NCBI GenBank assembly: GCA_001592145.1
Contig: BCWJ01000004.1
Location: 62,001 to 126,000 of the forward strand
DNA from: Xylanimicrobium pachnodae JCM 13526 = NBRC 107786
Lineage (GTDB): Bacteria > Actinomycetota > Actinomycetes > Actinomycetales > Cellulomonadaceae
DNA length: 64,000 nucleotides
Reading direction: 5' to 3'
The number at the start of each line of letters is the position of its first letter. Positions within the stretch are counted from its first letter, which is position 1. The notes under the pieces are model-generated. The model worked only from the letters and a program-made list of their open reading frames with translations, did no database searches and was not told the origin of the DNA. The translations under genes were made by a program, and so were the position numbers. Of the stretch, positions 1-7,870 are shown in pieces.

Positions 1-2019
1 GCTCAGGCGCGCGGCCTTGTCGGACCACTTCTCCTTCGGGATCACGTAGCGCAGGCAGAACAGGGCGAGCGCGACGGCCATCATCCCGTACACGCCCATC
101 ATCGACGCGTGGGCGTGGTTGGCGGTCAGGGCCGTGCCGATCTCGTAGTAGGACACGATCGGCAGGTTGATGAGGAACCCGAAGATGCCGGCGCCCACGA
201 AGTTCCAGAACCCGACGGCGACGAGGAACATCACGGCCCACCGGTGCGGGAACGGCGCGGAGGACCGCGACTGCTGCCGCGCGCCGAGCTGGAGGAACGT
301 CCACGCCTCGACCGTCAGGAAGGTCAGCGGGATCACCTCCAGCGCGGAGAAGATCGCGCCCAGCGCGGTGTGCTCGACCGGCGTGCCGGAGAAGTACAGG
401 TGGTGCATCGTGCCGATGACGCCGCCGGCGGAGTACAGGATGATGTCGAGGAAGATGATCCCGAGCGCGATCTTGCGCCGGATCACGCCGAGCATCACGA
501 AGATGTACGCGACCATGACCGTGGTGAACAGCTCCATGAAGTCCTCCACCCACAGGTGGACCACCCAGAAGCGCCAGAAGTCGGCGACGGTGATCTGCGT
601 CTCGGTGCCGGCCAGCATGCCCACGGTGTAGAACGCCGGGATCGCGATGCCCGCGTAGAAGAACAGCCACGGCATGTTCGAGGGGTGCTCGGTGCGCAGC
701 CGGGAGCGGATGGTGCGGAACACGATGAAGATCCACAGGAACAGCCCGAGCGCCAGGCCGCCCTGGAAGACCTTGGGCAGGTCCAGGTACTCCCACTGCT
801 GGTCGAACAGGGGCGAGCCCGCGGCCCACTTCGCGCCGAACGTGCTCAGCGCCGTCCCGGTCAGCGCTCCCAGCAGCACGACGGCGGCGGCCCCGAGCAG
901 GATGTAGGACAGCAGCCCCTGCTTCTTGGGCTCGCGCCCCGAGATGAACGGGGCGAGGAAGATCCCGGCGGCGAGGAGCGCGACCACCACCCAGAACAGC
1001 GAGAGCTGCACGTGCCAGGTGCGGGCCAGGTTGTAGGGCAGGATCGCGGCGAGGTCGATGCCGAAGAAGCTGCCCAGGTCGGCGCGGTAGTGCTGGATGG
1101 CCCCGCCCAGCAGGGTCTGGGCCAGGAAGAGCAGCGCGACGACGAAGAAGAACCAGGCGGTGGCGCGCTGGGCGGGCGTGATCTTGACCTCGCCGGGCTG
1201 CTTGAACGAGAGCGCGGGGGCGTCGATGCTGTGCCAGCCGATCTTCTGGCTCCACCGGCCGTAGACGAAGAACAGCGCCCCGGCGCCGACGAGCAACGCG
1301 GCCAGCGAGAGGGTGCTCCACAGGACCAGGTCGGCGGTGGGCCCGTTGTCCACGAGGCTCTCGGCCGGCCAGTTGTTGGTGTACGAGTAGTCGTGGCCGG
1401 GCCGGTTCGCGGAGGCGGACCAGGCGGTCCACGCGATGAACGCGGTGAGCTGGTGCAGGTCGGCCGGATCGGTGATCGCGTCGGGGATGAGCCCGTTCTT
1501 GGCGCTGTCCGGGCCGAAGTAGCCCGTGTAGTAGGAGGTCATCTCGTCGAACGCGGCGACCTGCTCAGCGGTCAGCGTGAGGGTCTTGGTGTCCGCGTCG
1601 TACCGGTTGGTCCGCATGATCGCGGTGAGGTCGGCCTGCGGGTCGCTGGAGCCGGCCGCCCTCAGCTGGTCCTGGACGAACAGCGCCGAGCGGTGCAGGT
1701 AGTCCGCGGTGAAGTCGGGTCCCAGGTATCCGCCGTGCCCGACGACGGAGCCGTACTCCTGCAACCCGCGGCGCAGGAACAGCGCCTGCCCGGCCGTGAC
1801 GTCGTCGCCGGTGAAGACGACGCTCCCGTCCGTGGCGACCGCACGGTCCGGGATCGGGATGCCGTCGGTGTAGGTGCGGTACGCCAGGATCCCCATGATC
1901 AGGAAGCCGAAGACCATCACCAGGGCGACGCCCTGCCACCACCCTTTGACCGACATGGTCGGGATGCGGGTGCGCCCGCCCACGGCGTCGATCCGCGGGG
2001 AAGAACCCAGACGTGTCAC
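1..2019 (-). CDS. norB: Quinol-dependent nitric oxide reductase (qNOR), C-terminus cut by window edge
   Basis: Single-chain nitric oxide reductase of the haem-copper oxidase superfamily. It reduces two NO to N2O at a haem b3/non-haem iron centre in the membrane, using quinol. 673 residues are present without a stop; qNORs usually run to about 750-790. The N-terminal helix (GWWQGVALVMVFGFLIMG) and the soluble domain typical of qNOR precede the NorB core. Family histidines are visible in WHVQLSLFW, TMHHLYFSG and NHAHASMMG, and the FeB-side glutamate region in HLWVEDFMELF. The GTG start has a GAGGAG ribosome site 5 nt upstream. It appears monocistronic from its own promoter. Such enzymes detoxify NO or support partial denitrification; no other denitrification gene lies beside it. 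Confidence 0.95.
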   Translation of the reverse strand, partial: MTRLGSSPRIDAVGGRTRIPTMSVKGWWQGVALVMVFGFLIMGILAYRTYTDGIPIPDRAVATDGSVVFTGDDVTAGQALFLRRGLQEYGSVVGHGGYLGPDFTADYLHRSALFVQDQLRAAGSSDPQADLTAIMRTNRYDADTKTLTLTAEQVAAFDEMTSYYTGYFGPDSAKNGLIPDAITDPADLHQLTAFIAWTAWSASANRPGHDYSYTNNWPAESLVDNGPTADLVLWSTLSLAALLVGAGALFFVYGRWSQKIGWHSIDAPALSFKQPGEVKITPAQRATAWFFFVVALLFLAQTLLGGAIQHYRADLGSFFGIDLAAILPYNLARTWHVQLSLFWVVVALLAAGIFLAPFISGREPKKQGLLSYILLGAAAVVLLGALTGTALSTFGAKWAAGSPLFDQQWEYLDLPKVFQGGLALGLFLWIFIVFRTIRSRLRTEHPSNMPWLFFYAGIAIPAFYTVGMLAGTETQITVADFWRFWVVHLWVEDFMELFTTVMVAYIFVMLGVIRRKIALGIIFLDIILYSAGGVIGTMHHLYFSGTPVEHTALGAIFSALEVIPLTFLTVEAWTFLQLGARQQSRSSAPFPHRWAVMFLVAVGFWNFVGAGIFGFLINLPIVSYYEIGTALTANHAHASMMGVYGMMAVALALFCLRYVIPKEKWSDKAARLS

Positions 2020-2115
2020 AGCGACTCCTCGGTCAGTGATGCGGGGGTATCCAGCCAGGTCGGACGGAACGTTCGGTTCATCGCAAGGACAAACCCAGAC
2101 CTGGCGCGGTTCGGA

Positions 2116-2141
2116 ATTTAGACCTCTGGAATCCTCTAAAT
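2116..2141. promoter_or_regulatory. Inverted repeat upstream of norB, candidate NO-responsive operator
   Basis: ATTTAGA and TCTAAAT form perfect 7-bp arms separated by 12 bp, about 100 bp upstream of the norB start, in a locally AT-rich patch that stands out from the surrounding GC-rich DNA. The position suits a regulator site or promoter for norB. It does not match a site I can name with certainty, so the NO-sensing role is inference. The rest of the 2020-2200 stretch shows nothing else recognisable. Confidence 0.4.
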
Positions 2142-2203
2142 CCAGTCTGACCACGGCAAGGACAAGGAGGTGTAGGTCACACCCGGGGCCGGTGGCACGA
2201 CAA

Positions 2204-2241
2204 AGGGGAGCAGCCGACCCGGTCGGATCGGCTGCTCCCCT
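2204..2241 (-). terminator. Stem-loop terminator of the clpS-murI-DUF3054 operon
   Basis: Two perfect 14-nt arms (AGGGGAGCAGCCGA and its complement) flank a 10-nt loop, 24 bp past the stop codon of the DUF3054 gene. No clear U-tract follows, as is common in high-GC actinobacteria. It separates this operon from the norB promoter region. Confidence 0.75.
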
Positions 2242-2265
2242 CGGAAGCTCGGGATGCGGGCGCGG

Positions 2266-2637
2266 TCAGCCCGCCCTGCGCCGCGGCGGCACCGCGAGCG
2301 CGCGCCAGCCCACCAGGGTCACGCCCAGGAACCCGGTGGCCACGGCGAGGAAGGCCGGTGCGAACCCGGCGCCGGGGACCAGCAGGCCCCGCAGGGTCAC
2401 CCCCACCGCGACGGTGACGAGCCAGACGATCACCCCGGTGGGCCACAGCCGCGCCGGGGCGCGCCACGCCCGGCCGGCGCCCCAGCCCACCGCGAGCGCC
2501 ACGGCGAAGCACGCCCCGAGCGCGGCCAGGTGCCCGGATCCCTCCGCGGCGGAGTCGTGGGCACGGGACCCGAACAGCAGGAACACGAACACGACGACGA
2601 CGTCGTAGGCGAGGGCTCGGCCCCAGGTGACGGTCAC
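2266..2637 (-). CDS. DUF3054 family membrane protein
   Basis: Small integral membrane protein of about 123 residues with four hydrophobic segments (ALAYDVVVVFVFLLFG, LAALGACFAVALAVGW, GVIVWLVTVAVGVTLRG, PAFLAVATGFLGVTLVGW). It resembles the actinobacterial DUF3054 family, whose function is not established. The second of two in-frame GTG codons is preferred because an AAGGAG site lies 8 nt upstream; the alternative GTG at 2643 overlaps the stop of the preceding MBL gene but is too close to that site. It is the last gene of a five-gene minus-strand operon. Confidence 0.75.
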   Translation of the reverse strand: MTVTWGRALAYDVVVVFVFLLFGSRAHDSAAEGSGHLAALGACFAVALAVGWGAGRAWRAPARLWPTGVIVWLVTVAVGVTLRGLLVPGAGFAPAFLAVATGFLGVTLVGWRALAVPPRRRAG

Positions 2638-2639
2638 GG

Positions 2640-3494
2640 TCACAGCTCCTTGCAGCCGTCGGGGGTGGCGAGGCAGGACGGGCCGGCGTACTCGGCGCGC
2701 GCCTCGGCCAGCACGACGGCGGGATCGGTCCACGAGGGCAGGTGGGTCAGGACGAGCCGGGAGACGTGGGCCTCGCGGGCGACGCGCCCGGCCCGCGCCC
2801 CGGTGAGGTGGATGCCCGCCTCCACGGCGTCGTCGCGGCCCTGGACGAACGCGGCCTCGGCGAGCAGCAGGTCGGCGTCGCGGGCGACCTCGACGACGGT
2901 GTCGCAGTAGTCGGTGTCTCCCGTGTACGCCAGCACGGCCGCGGCACCGGGCCGCAGCGTGGACGGCCCGTCGACGCGCAGCCCGTAGGCCTCGACCGGG
3001 TGGAACACGGGGCGCGGGGTGATGACGAGCGGCCCGATGCGCACGCCCGCGCCGTCGGTCCAGGTGCGGAAGTCGTAGATCTCGTGCATCGACTCCCCCG
3101 GGTGCAGCCCGTACATGGCCCCGGCCCGCTCGGCGACGTCAGCGGGTCCGTAGACGGGCAGGTGCGGCGGCACCCCGGTGCTCGCGTACCCGAGCTCCGG
3201 GTGGTACTTGAGGTGCACGTACAGGCCCGACAGGTCGGCGCAGTGGTCGGGGTGGAGGTGGCTGAGCGCCACGGCGTCGAGCGCGTGCAGGCTGACGTGC
3301 CGTTGGAGATACCCGAGCCCGCCGCTGCCCAGGTCGACCACCACGTTCCAGTCGCGCACGGCGACGTCGGGCGGCACGACGCCGGAGGCGATCCCGGCGG
3401 CGACGGCGTCGGCGGGCACCTGGACCAGGTAGGTGGAGGCAGGCGAGTCGGGCCGCGGCGCGGACCCGGCGACGCCGAGCGTGCGCAGGATCAT
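2640..3494 (-). CDS. MBL-fold metallohydrolase, Rv1339-like (putative cyclic nucleotide phosphodiesterase)
   Basis: 284-residue metallo-beta-lactamase-fold hydrolase of the RNase Z-like type. The zinc motif HxHxDH is present as [11 protein letters not shown], and a further metal aspartate lies in [10 protein letters not shown]. Position directly after murI matches mycobacterial Rv1338-Rv1339; Rv1339 has been reported as an atypical cAMP phosphodiesterase. Activity here is inferred from family and synteny. The start ATG overlaps the murI stop (ATGA), so the pair is translationally coupled. A class III adenylate cyclase is also encoded in this window (46344-47387), so a cAMP role is plausible. 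A longer upstream reading frame lies inside murI and is not used. Confidence 0.85.
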   Translation of the reverse strand: MILRTLGVAGSAPRPDSPASTYLVQVPADAVAAGIASGVVPPDVAVRDWNVVVDLGSGGLGYLQRHVSLHALDAVALSHLHPDHCADLSGLYVHLKYHPELGYASTGVPPHLPVYGPADVAERAGAMYGLHPGESMHEIYDFRTWTDGAGVRIGPLVITPRPVFHPVEAYGLRVDGPSTLRPGAAAVLAYTGDTDYCDTVVEVARDADLLLAEAAFVQGRDDAVEAGIHLTGARAGRVAREAHVSRLVLTHLPSWTDPAVVLAEARAEYAGPSCLATPDGCKEL

Positions 3495-4297
3495 CGGGCG
3501 GCCTCCACGAGCCGCACCTCGGGGCCCAGGAACCGGCGGGCGAGCCCCTCGAACTGCACCGGGTCCCCGGTGGCGACGAACCGGTGGGCGGGCGCGCCGG
3601 CCTGAGGTGAGCGCTCCAGCCCCTGCGCCACGAGCGTGCGGTACACGTCCTTCGCCGTCTCCTCCGCGGACGAGACGAGCGTGACGTCCTCCCCCATGAC
3701 GTAGGAGATCGCGCCCGCGAGCAGCGGGTAGTGCGTGCAGCCCAGCACGAGGGTGTCGACGTCGGCAGCGCGCACGGGGTCCAGGTACCGGTGCGCGGCC
3801 TCGAGGATCTCGGGTCCGGACGTGATGCCCCGTTCGACGAGCGGCACGAAGTCGGGGCACGCGCGCGTGGTGATGTGCAGCCCGGGGGTGACGTGGAAGG
3901 CGTCGTCGTACGCCCGCGAGTCGATGGTGGCCTTGGTGCCGATGACGCCGATGCGCCCCGATCGTGACGCGACCACGGCGCGGCGCGCGGCCGGTCGGAT
4001 CACCTCGACGACGGGGATCCCCCGGCGCACCTCGTAGCGCTCGCGGGCGTCGGGCAGGGCGACGGCGGTGGCCGAGTTGCAGGCGATGACCAGGAGCTTG
4101 ACCCCCTGGTCCACGAGGTCGTCCATGACGGCCAGCGCCATGGCCCGCACCGCCGCCAGGGGCTTGGGGCCGTACGGGGAGTTGGCGGTGTCACCGATGT
4201 AGAGCACCTGCTCGTGCGGGAGCTGGTCGAGGATCGCCCGGGCCACGGTGAGGCCGCCCACACCGCTGTCGAACACGCCGATCGGTGCATCGTTCAC
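3491..4297 (-). CDS. murI: Glutamate racemase
   Basis: Cofactor-independent racemase that makes D-glutamate for peptidoglycan. The 268-residue length is normal. The N-terminal [13 protein letters not shown] signature and both catalytic cysteines, C73 in ACNSAT and C187 in GCTHYP, are present. It overlaps the next gene by 4 bp. The gene order clpS, DUF2017, murI, MBL hydrolase is the usual actinobacterial one. Confidence 0.97.
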   Translation of the reverse strand: MNDAPIGVFDSGVGGLTVARAILDQLPHEQVLYIGDTANSPYGPKPLAAVRAMALAVMDDLVDQGVKLLVIACNSATAVALPDARERYEVRRGIPVVEVIRPAARRAVVASRSGRIGVIGTKATIDSRAYDDAFHVTPGLHITTRACPDFVPLVERGITSGPEILEAAHRYLDPVRAADVDTLVLGCTHYPLLAGAISYVMGEDVTLVSSAEETAKDVYRTLVAQGLERSPQAGAPAHRFVATGDPVQFEGLARRFLGPEVRLVEAAR

Positions 4298-4349
4298 CGG
4301 GGAAGCCTAGCGGGGGCACCGCGGCGCGCCCCCGGATCCGGCCGTGGCG

Positions 4350-5081
4350 TTAGCCACGATCGTTCGCGCCGCGGTGCTCCCGGTAGTCGTCGAGCATCGC
4401 GGAGACGAGCGACTCCTGCGCGAACCCGGCGGCCACGAACACACCGCCCCAGTACCGCCGCGAGGCGACGTCCTGTGCCGTGTCGTCGTCGAAGTCGCCG
4501 CCCAGCAGCTCGTCGTGCAGCGCCTCGACCTCGTCGTCCGTGGTCAGGTCGAGTCGTTGCGCCAGGACCAGGCGGATGTCGGTGAGCGCGGCCGCGACGT
4601 CGCGCGCGTCAGGGCGGGTCACGAGCACGACGGCGGCGTCACCGGCGTCGTCGCCGGCGTCGTCGCCGGCACCGGGCCCGGCCGGGTCATCGCCCGACGC
4701 GCCCTCGCCGACGACGACGGCGAAGCGCTCGAGCCCCCGCACCTTGGCGGCGGCCAGGTCGGTCTGGGTGAGGTGACGGAACTCGGCGGCGACGGCGTCG
4801 TCGTCGCGGGAGGCGTCGGGCAGCAGCCGGCGCGCGGCGGGATCGTCGGGCACGCGCGGGACGCCGGTGGACTGCACGGCGGGGTCGAGCGCGTCCAGCA
4901 TGCCGTGCGTACTGCCGTCAGTCTCAGGGCCGACGTCGTGCGCGGTGGCACCCCGGGCCGGCAGCCCCGCCTGCGCACGCAGGAACTCGGCGACCTCCCG
5001 CGCCACCTGGGCGAGCACGGCCCGCTCCACCTCCTCCCAGTAGGCGGCGTACCCGTCGGCCACGGGCCGGAACGGCGTCAT
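4350..5081 (-). CDS. DUF2017 family protein
   Basis: 243-residue protein of the actinobacterial DUF2017 family (Rv1332-like), found almost always next to clpS; its function is unknown. No signal peptide or membrane segment is visible. It is acidic, with a low-complexity stretch around residues 135-147 (repeated GDDA units encoded by a short 12-bp tandem repeat near 4637-4675). Its ATG overlaps the clpS stop by 4 bp, indicating coupling. A small hairpin (CGTGGC/GCCACG, 4343-4358) covers the stop codon. Confidence 0.85.
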   Translation of the reverse strand: MTPFRPVADGYAAYWEEVERAVLAQVAREVAEFLRAQAGLPARGATAHDVGPETDGSTHGMLDALDPAVQSTGVPRVPDDPAARRLLPDASRDDDAVAAEFRHLTQTDLAAAKVRGLERFAVVVGEGASGDDPAGPGAGDDAGDDAGDAAVVLVTRPDARDVAAALTDIRLVLAQRLDLTTDDEVEALHDELLGGDFDDDTAQDVASRRYWGGVFVAAGFAQESLVSAMLDDYREHRGANDRG

Positions 5082-5398
5082 CCGGCGTCCCCCTGCGACG
5101 AGCGCTGCATCGTGGCCCACAGCCCGAACCCGTGCATGGCCTGCACGTCCACCTCCATGCGTTCGCGCGACCCGGTCGAGACGACGGCGCGGCCCTCGCG
5201 GTGCACCTGCAGCATGAGGGAGCGGGCGCGGGCCGGCGGGTAGCCGAAGTAGCTCTCGAACACGTAGGTCACGTACGTCATGAGGTTGACCGGGTCGTTC
5301 CAGACCAGGGTCACCCACGGGTCGGCGAGCGCCGCGGACGCGTGCGTGTCGATCTCGGGTTCCGCGTGCACCCCCGGTGCCGCCATCGTCGCTGCCAC
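5078..5398 (-). CDS. clpS: ATP-dependent Clp protease adaptor ClpS
   Basis: 106-residue N-degron adaptor that delivers substrates with destabilising N-terminal residues to the ClpC/ClpA unfoldase. The binding-pocket signature is visible in [20 protein letters not shown], followed by the conserved helix [26 protein letters not shown] (described in pieces: residues about 55-80). The GTG start gives the family-typical length; an ATG four codons later is an alternative. It is the first gene of the operon and is transcribed divergently from the mutase fusion at 5578. Confidence 0.93.
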   Translation of the reverse strand: MAATMAAPGVHAEPEIDTHASAALADPWVTLVWNDPVNLMTYVTYVFESYFGYPPARARSLMLQVHREGRAVVSTGSRERMEVDVQAMHGFGLWATMQRSSQGDAG

Positions 5399-5577
5399 CC
5401 TGCCAGCCTACGGAGTCGGCCGGGTCGCGGCCCGGCCGGTGCGACGTCCCGCGACACGCCCGGTCCACGTGGGCATCCGGGCGCCAGGACCGCGCGTATT
5501 TGGAAGGATCCTGTCGTAATCTGGTGTCACGCCGTGGCATCTGTCACGCGCGACTCGATCCCTCGGGAGCAGCCCCC

Positions 5578-7794
5578 ATGGTGTCCGCCACTGCCCAGAC
5601 CGCCGCCGTCGTTCTCGCGGCGGGCCACGACGACGTCTCACGTTCCCTGCTGACCCATGCCCTCGGCGACTCGACGGTGGTCCAGGCCGCCGTCGGCTCC
5701 GTGGCCCGGGTGGTGGACCCGGCCCGCATCGTCGTCGTCGTCGCCCCCGGGGACACGGCGGTGCGCGAGGCGCTGGGAGACGGGTACACGTACGTGGAGC
5801 AGGCGGAGCCGCGGGGCACGGGCGACGCCGTGTACGCCGCACGCGGCGCGATCGAGGCGCTCGAGGGCGCCGCCGGCGGCGTCGACCGCGTGCTGGTCAC
5901 GTACGCCGACACCCCGCTGCTGCGCGCCGAGTCGCTGCGCGGCCTGCTGCACCGGTTCACCCTCAAGCGCGCGGACCTCGCGATCCTCACGGCGATCGTG
6001 GGCGACGCCGTGCACGAGTACGACGAGTACGGCGAGGTGGTGCGCGAGGCCACCGACTCGGGCCACGCGCCCATCATCGCGATCCGTGACCACGCCGAGC
6101 GCCGCTCGGCACGCACGGGCCGCACCGAGCTCAACGTGGGCGCCTACGCCGTCGCACCGACCCTGCTCTTCCGCGAGCTGGAGGAGATGGCCGCCGACGG
6201 CGAGTACCGGCTCACCGAGCTGGCCCGCCGCATCATCGGCCGCGGAAAGTCGATCACCTCGTACCAGATCGTGGACACCTCGGAGGTGCGCGGCATCAAC
6301 ACCCCCGACGAGCTGCAGCAGGCCGCCGACATCGTGCTGGCCCGCCTGTTCCGCCCGGTCAAGAACACCGACACCAAGATCGTGTTCGGCACCGGCGGCT
6401 GGCGTGCGCTCATCGGCGAGGGCTACACGCTGGCGAACGTGCGCCGCCTGAGCCAGGCGATCGCCAACGAGGTGACGCGCCGCGGGCTGGAGCGTCAGGG
6501 CGTCGTCATCGGCGGCGACCGCCGCTTCCTGTCTCGCGAGTCGGCCGAGGCCGCGGCCGAGGTGTTCGCCGGCAACAACATCCCCGTCACGCTGCTGCGC
6601 GACGACGTGCCGACCCCGCTGGTCACCTTCGCGGCGCCCTACCTCAAGGCCGCCTACGGCGTCATCATCACCTCGTCGCACAACCCGCCGCAGTGGAACG
6701 GCATGAAGGTGTTCCGCGCCGACGGTTCGCTGCCCCTCGACGACGAGACGGACCGCTACCAGGACGAGGCGAACGAGCTCAACATCTCCGACGTCGTCAC
6801 CCTGGACCTGGAGCGGGCGCGCGAGGCCGGCATCGTGGTGGACGCCGAGCTCGACGAGCCCTACATCGACGCGATCGAGCGCATCGTCGACGTCGAGGCG
6901 GTGCGCGGCTCCGGCCTGCGCGTCATCGTCGACGCCATGTACGGCACGTCGCAGTCCACACTGGGCACGATCCTGACCGACATGCGCGTGCGGGCCGAGT
7001 TCATCCACGCCCAGCACAACCCGCTGTTCGGCGGCATCGCCCCCGCCCCCGACGACGAGCGGCTGCACACCCTCAAGGGGCTCATCCAGTCGGGCAAGGG
7101 CCGCTACTCGCTGGGCATGGCCACCGACGGCGACTCGGACCGCATCGGCATCGTGGACGAGCAGGGCGAGTACGTCGAGGCGAACGACCTCCTGCTGCTC
7201 CTGTACTGGTACCTGCACGAGGTGCGCGGCGAGCGCGGCGGCGTGGTGCGCAACCTGTCCACCACCCACATGCTCGACCGGCTCGCGGCCCACTTCGGCG
7301 AGGAGTCCCGCGAGGTCAAGGTGGGCTTCAAGCACGTCACCGCGGGCATGGAGGAGATCGACGCCGTGCTGGGCGGCGAGTCCTCGGGCGGCCTGACGGT
7401 GCGCGGCTGGCTGCTGGGCAAGGACGGCATCTTCGCGTGCGCCCTGGTGGCCGAGATGCTGGCCCGCACGGGCAAGACGATCTCCGCGCTGCGCCAGGAC
7501 ATCTGGGACATCACGGGGCGCCTGTACATGGCGGACGCCTCCGTCCCCGCCACCCCGGAGATGCGGGTCGAGGTGCCGCGTCGCCTGGCCTCCGAGCCGC
7601 TGACGCACGTGGGCCGCTACGAGGTGGCCTCCGTCTCGCATCTGGACGGCACGAAGATCGTGCTCACGGACGGGAGCTGGGCCCTGCTCCGCTTCTCCGG
7701 CACCGAGCCGCTGCTGCGCATGGTGGCCGAGTCCGACTCCCCCGCCAAGGCGCAGGAGCTGCTCGCGTGGCTCAAGGGCTTCGTGACCGCATGA
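5578..7794 (+). CDS. Fusion: GlmU-like nucleotidyltransferase domain (degenerate) + phosphohexomutase
   Basis: 738 residues with two domains. Residues about 5-260 fold like a sugar-phosphate nucleotidyltransferase (VVLAAG, EPRGTGDAV, TYADTPLL, ELNVGAYAV, INTPDEL). The glycine-rich loop normally reading GxGTRM is replaced by HDDVSRS, and the following catalytic lysine is not found. Residues about 265-738 are a complete alpha-D-phosphohexomutase: phosphoserine loop TSSHNP (S367), metal loop DGDSDR (517-522), sugar loop GESSGG (600-605) and phosphate loop RFSGTEP (705-711). It probably interconverts hexose (or GlcNAc) 1- and 6-phosphates. It lies 76 bp upstream of a GH94 phosphorylase that produces a sugar-1-phosphate, which fits. 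Substrate preference cannot be read from the sequence. Confidence 0.85.
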   Translation: MVSATAQTAAVVLAAGHDDVSRSLLTHALGDSTVVQAAVGSVARVVDPARIVVVVAPGDTAVREALGDGYTYVEQAEPRGTGDAVYAARGAIEALEGAAGGVDRVLVTYADTPLLRAESLRGLLHRFTLKRADLAILTAIVGDAVHEYDEYGEVVREATDSGHAPIIAIRDHAERRSARTGRTELNVGAYAVAPTLLFRELEEMAADGEYRLTELARRIIGRGKSITSYQIVDTSEVRGINTPDELQQAADIVLARLFRPVKNTDTKIVFGTGGWRALIGEGYTLANVRRLSQAIANEVTRRGLERQGVVIGGDRRFLSRESAEAAAEVFAGNNIPVTLLRDDVPTPLVTFAAPYLKAAYGVIITSSHNPPQWNGMKVFRADGSLPLDDETDRYQDEANELNISDVVTLDLERAREAGIVVDAELDEPYIDAIERIVDVEAVRGSGLRVIVDAMYGTSQSTLGTILTDMRVRAEFIHAQHNPLFGGIAPAPDDERLHTLKGLIQSGKGRYSLGMATDGDSDRIGIVDEQGEYVEANDLLLLLYWYLHEVRGERGGVVRNLSTTHMLDRLAAHFGEESREVKVGFKHVTAGMEEIDAVLGGESSGGLTVRGWLLGKDGIFACALVAEMLARTGKTISALRQDIWDITGRLYMADASVPATPEMRVEVPRRLASEPLTHVGRYEVASVSHLDGTKIVLTDGSWALLRFSGTEPLLRMVAESDSPAKAQELLAWLKGFVTA

Positions 7795-7870
7795 CCCCCA
7801 GCACGACCCCATCGAACGACAACTGACACCCCCGCGCACCGAGCGCGCAGACGGCGAAGCGAGATCACGC

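Noticed and set aside
109-2121. Long plus-strand open frame of 670 codons over norB
   Set aside because: It is the antisense shadow of the nitric oxide reductase; its composition is charged low-complexity with no family features.
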